DNA of 64,000 nt, taken from NCBI GenBank assembly GCA_025455885.1, contig JALOLR010000002.1, positions 220,172 to 284,171 on the forward strand, read 5' to 3'. A program made the position numbers and the translations under genes. Within the stretch, counting starts at the first letter, position 1. Each line of letters starts with the position of its first letter. Below are positions 63,137 to 64,000 of this stretch, one piece after another. The notes under the pieces were generated by a model. It made no database searches and was not told the DNA's origin. It saw nothing but the letters and a program-made list of their open reading frames with translations. Source of the DNA: Acidimicrobiales bacterium (GTDB lineage Bacteria > Actinomycetota > Acidimicrobiia > Acidimicrobiales > Acidimicrobilacustridaceae).

Positions 63137-64000
63137 ATGATCGACGTCCTCGCCGCAGCGGAAGGCGGCTGGCAGACCTTCACGCTCGACACCGCCGAAT
63201 GGGGCTGGCTCATCTTCCTCGTCGGCGTGGCCGTCGTGGCCCTCGCGGTCGGCGGAGTGCTCATGCGCAACGTCCTGGCCCAGGAGCAGGGCACCCAGGA
63301 GATGCAGGAGGTCGCCGGAGCCATCCAGGAAGGCGCCCTCGCGTACCTGAAGCGCCAGTTCCGCACGATCGCCGTCATCGTGGTGCCGCTGGCCGTCATC
63401 GTGTTCGTCACCTCCACCGCGGTCGACAAGCCCGACGGGGAGACGGCGCTGACGTTCGCCCAGTCGGGCCTGTGGCGCACGGTGGCGTTCGTCCTCGGGT
63501 GCGTCTTCTCGGGAGCCATCGGCTTCTTCGGCATGTGGCTCGCCGTCCGGGGCAACGTGCGCACCACCGCCGCCGCCCGGCGCAGCGACTTCCCGGCGGC
63601 GCTCCAGGTGGCCTTCCGCACCGGCGGCGTCGCCGGCCTCCTGACCGCCGGCCTGGGCCTGCTCGGCACGGTCCTGATCGTGATGATCTTCCAGAACACG
63701 GCCTCGGCCATCCTCGTCGGCTTCGGCTTCGGTGGGTCGCTGCTGGCGCTCTTCCTCCGGGTCGGCGGCGGCATCTTCACCAAGGCCGCCGACGTGGGCG
63801 CCGACCTCGTGGGCAAGGTCGAGGCGGGCATCCCCGAGGACGACCCCCGAAACCCGGCCACCATCGCCGACAACGTCGGCGACAACGTGGGCGACTGCGC
63901 GGGCATGGCCTCCGACCTCTTCGAGAGCTTCGCCGTCACCCTCGTCGCCTCCATCATCCTCGGCGTCTCGGGCTTCCGGGGCATCGGGCTCGGCCCGGAG
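63137..64000 (+). CDS. hppA: Membrane-bound proton-pumping pyrophosphatase, N-terminal part
   Basis: Couples pyrophosphate hydrolysis to proton (or Na+) transport across the membrane. The frame runs from ATG 63137 past the end of the window (288 codons visible of roughly 700). Six or so hydrophobic segments are seen; GGGIFTKAADVGADLVGKVE and GIPEDDPRNPATIADNVGDN, with DCAGMASDLFESF, are the family's pyrophosphate- and Mg-binding signature. The K+-dependence residue and ion specificity lie beyond the window. AGAAGGG precedes the ATG, and a TTGACA promoter lies upstream. Confidence 0.95.
   Translation, partial: MIDVLAAAEGGWQTFTLDTAEWGWLIFLVGVAVVALAVGGVLMRNVLAQEQGTQEMQEVAGAIQEGALAYLKRQFRTIAVIVVPLAVIVFVTSTAVDKPDGETALTFAQSGLWRTVAFVLGCVFSGAIGFFGMWLAVRGNVRTTAAARRSDFPAALQVAFRTGGVAGLLTAGLGLLGTVLIVMIFQNTASAILVGFGFGGSLLALFLRVGGGIFTKAADVGADLVGKVEAGIPEDDPRNPATIADNVGDNVGDCAGMASDLFESFAVTLVASIILGVSGFRGIGLGPE

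Overview
The window is GC-rich, gene-dense DNA from the chromosome of a free-living actinobacterium. A WhiB-type iron-sulfur regulator, an acyl-CoA carboxylase epsilon subunit, abundant GTG starts, GTGA/ATGA gene overlaps and HspR/Hsp20 all point that way. Several proteins feel closest to the Acidimicrobiia (Iamia-like), but that placement is inference. No gap between genes exceeds 300 bases. There is no phage, insertion sequence, CRISPR array or rRNA operon. Both ends cut through genes: an unrecognised C-terminus at the left and the proton-pumping pyrophosphatase gene hppA at the right.

Layout. 0-9.5 kb: dut and orn diverge, followed by a metallo-beta-lactamase/MFS pair, a second metallo-beta-lactamase-Nudix-fxsA operon, and selA-selB for selenocysteine insertion. 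9.6-15 kb: a WhiB regulator, an NfeD-like membrane protein, two ArsA-type ATPases, a STAS protein, a receiver-only response regulator, tRNA-Pro and a MazG-like protein. 14.7-20 kb: lysC-asd, two tandem membrane-anchored cyclophilin-like proteins and an S51-like protein. 20-30 kb: hydroxyacyl-CoA dehydrogenase, aat, a B12-dependent acyl-CoA mutase (ecm type), a degenerate GGDEF protein, a three-repeat neocarzinostatin-like secreted protein and a pccB-accE-phosphoesterase-CoA transferase cluster. 29.7-33.4 kb: ATP-dependent DNA ligase, LigD-type polymerase, two tatA copies and a 5'-3' exonuclease. 33-43.6 kb: SHOCT/DUF6325 proteins, carbonic anhydrase, TetR/MFS pair, acyl-CoA dehydrogenase, a lipoprotein, ATP-grasp, a luciferase-like oxidoreductase and GH36 alpha-galactosidase. 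43.6-50.5 kb: ABC exporter, two tRNA-Ser genes, hspR-hsp20, tadA, SRP RNA, dnaX-ybaB-recR. 50.5-64 kb: thiolase, ccr-epimerase, xseA-xseB-prenyl synthase, two alpha/beta hydrolases, prfC, a beta-propeller protein and hppA.

How it fits together. Thiolase, 3-hydroxyacyl-CoA dehydrogenase, crotonyl-CoA carboxylase/reductase, epimerase, ethylmalonyl-CoA mutase and the carboxylase beta/epsilon subunits are consistent with an ethylmalonyl-CoA route for acetyl-CoA assimilation, dispersed over about 34 kb. The ligase, polymerase-domain protein and exonuclease look like a DNA end-repair neighbourhood.

The strongest window-wide signal is in transcription. At least 25 genes on both strands carry a TAnnnT hexamer 6-9 nt before the start codon and lack a convincing Shine-Dalgarno sequence, as expected for leaderless mRNAs. 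This often decides which start codon to use. A second theme is catalytic loss: five enzyme-family proteins lack signature active-site residues. I found no convincing wholly new multi-gene system; the best leads are listed as findings.
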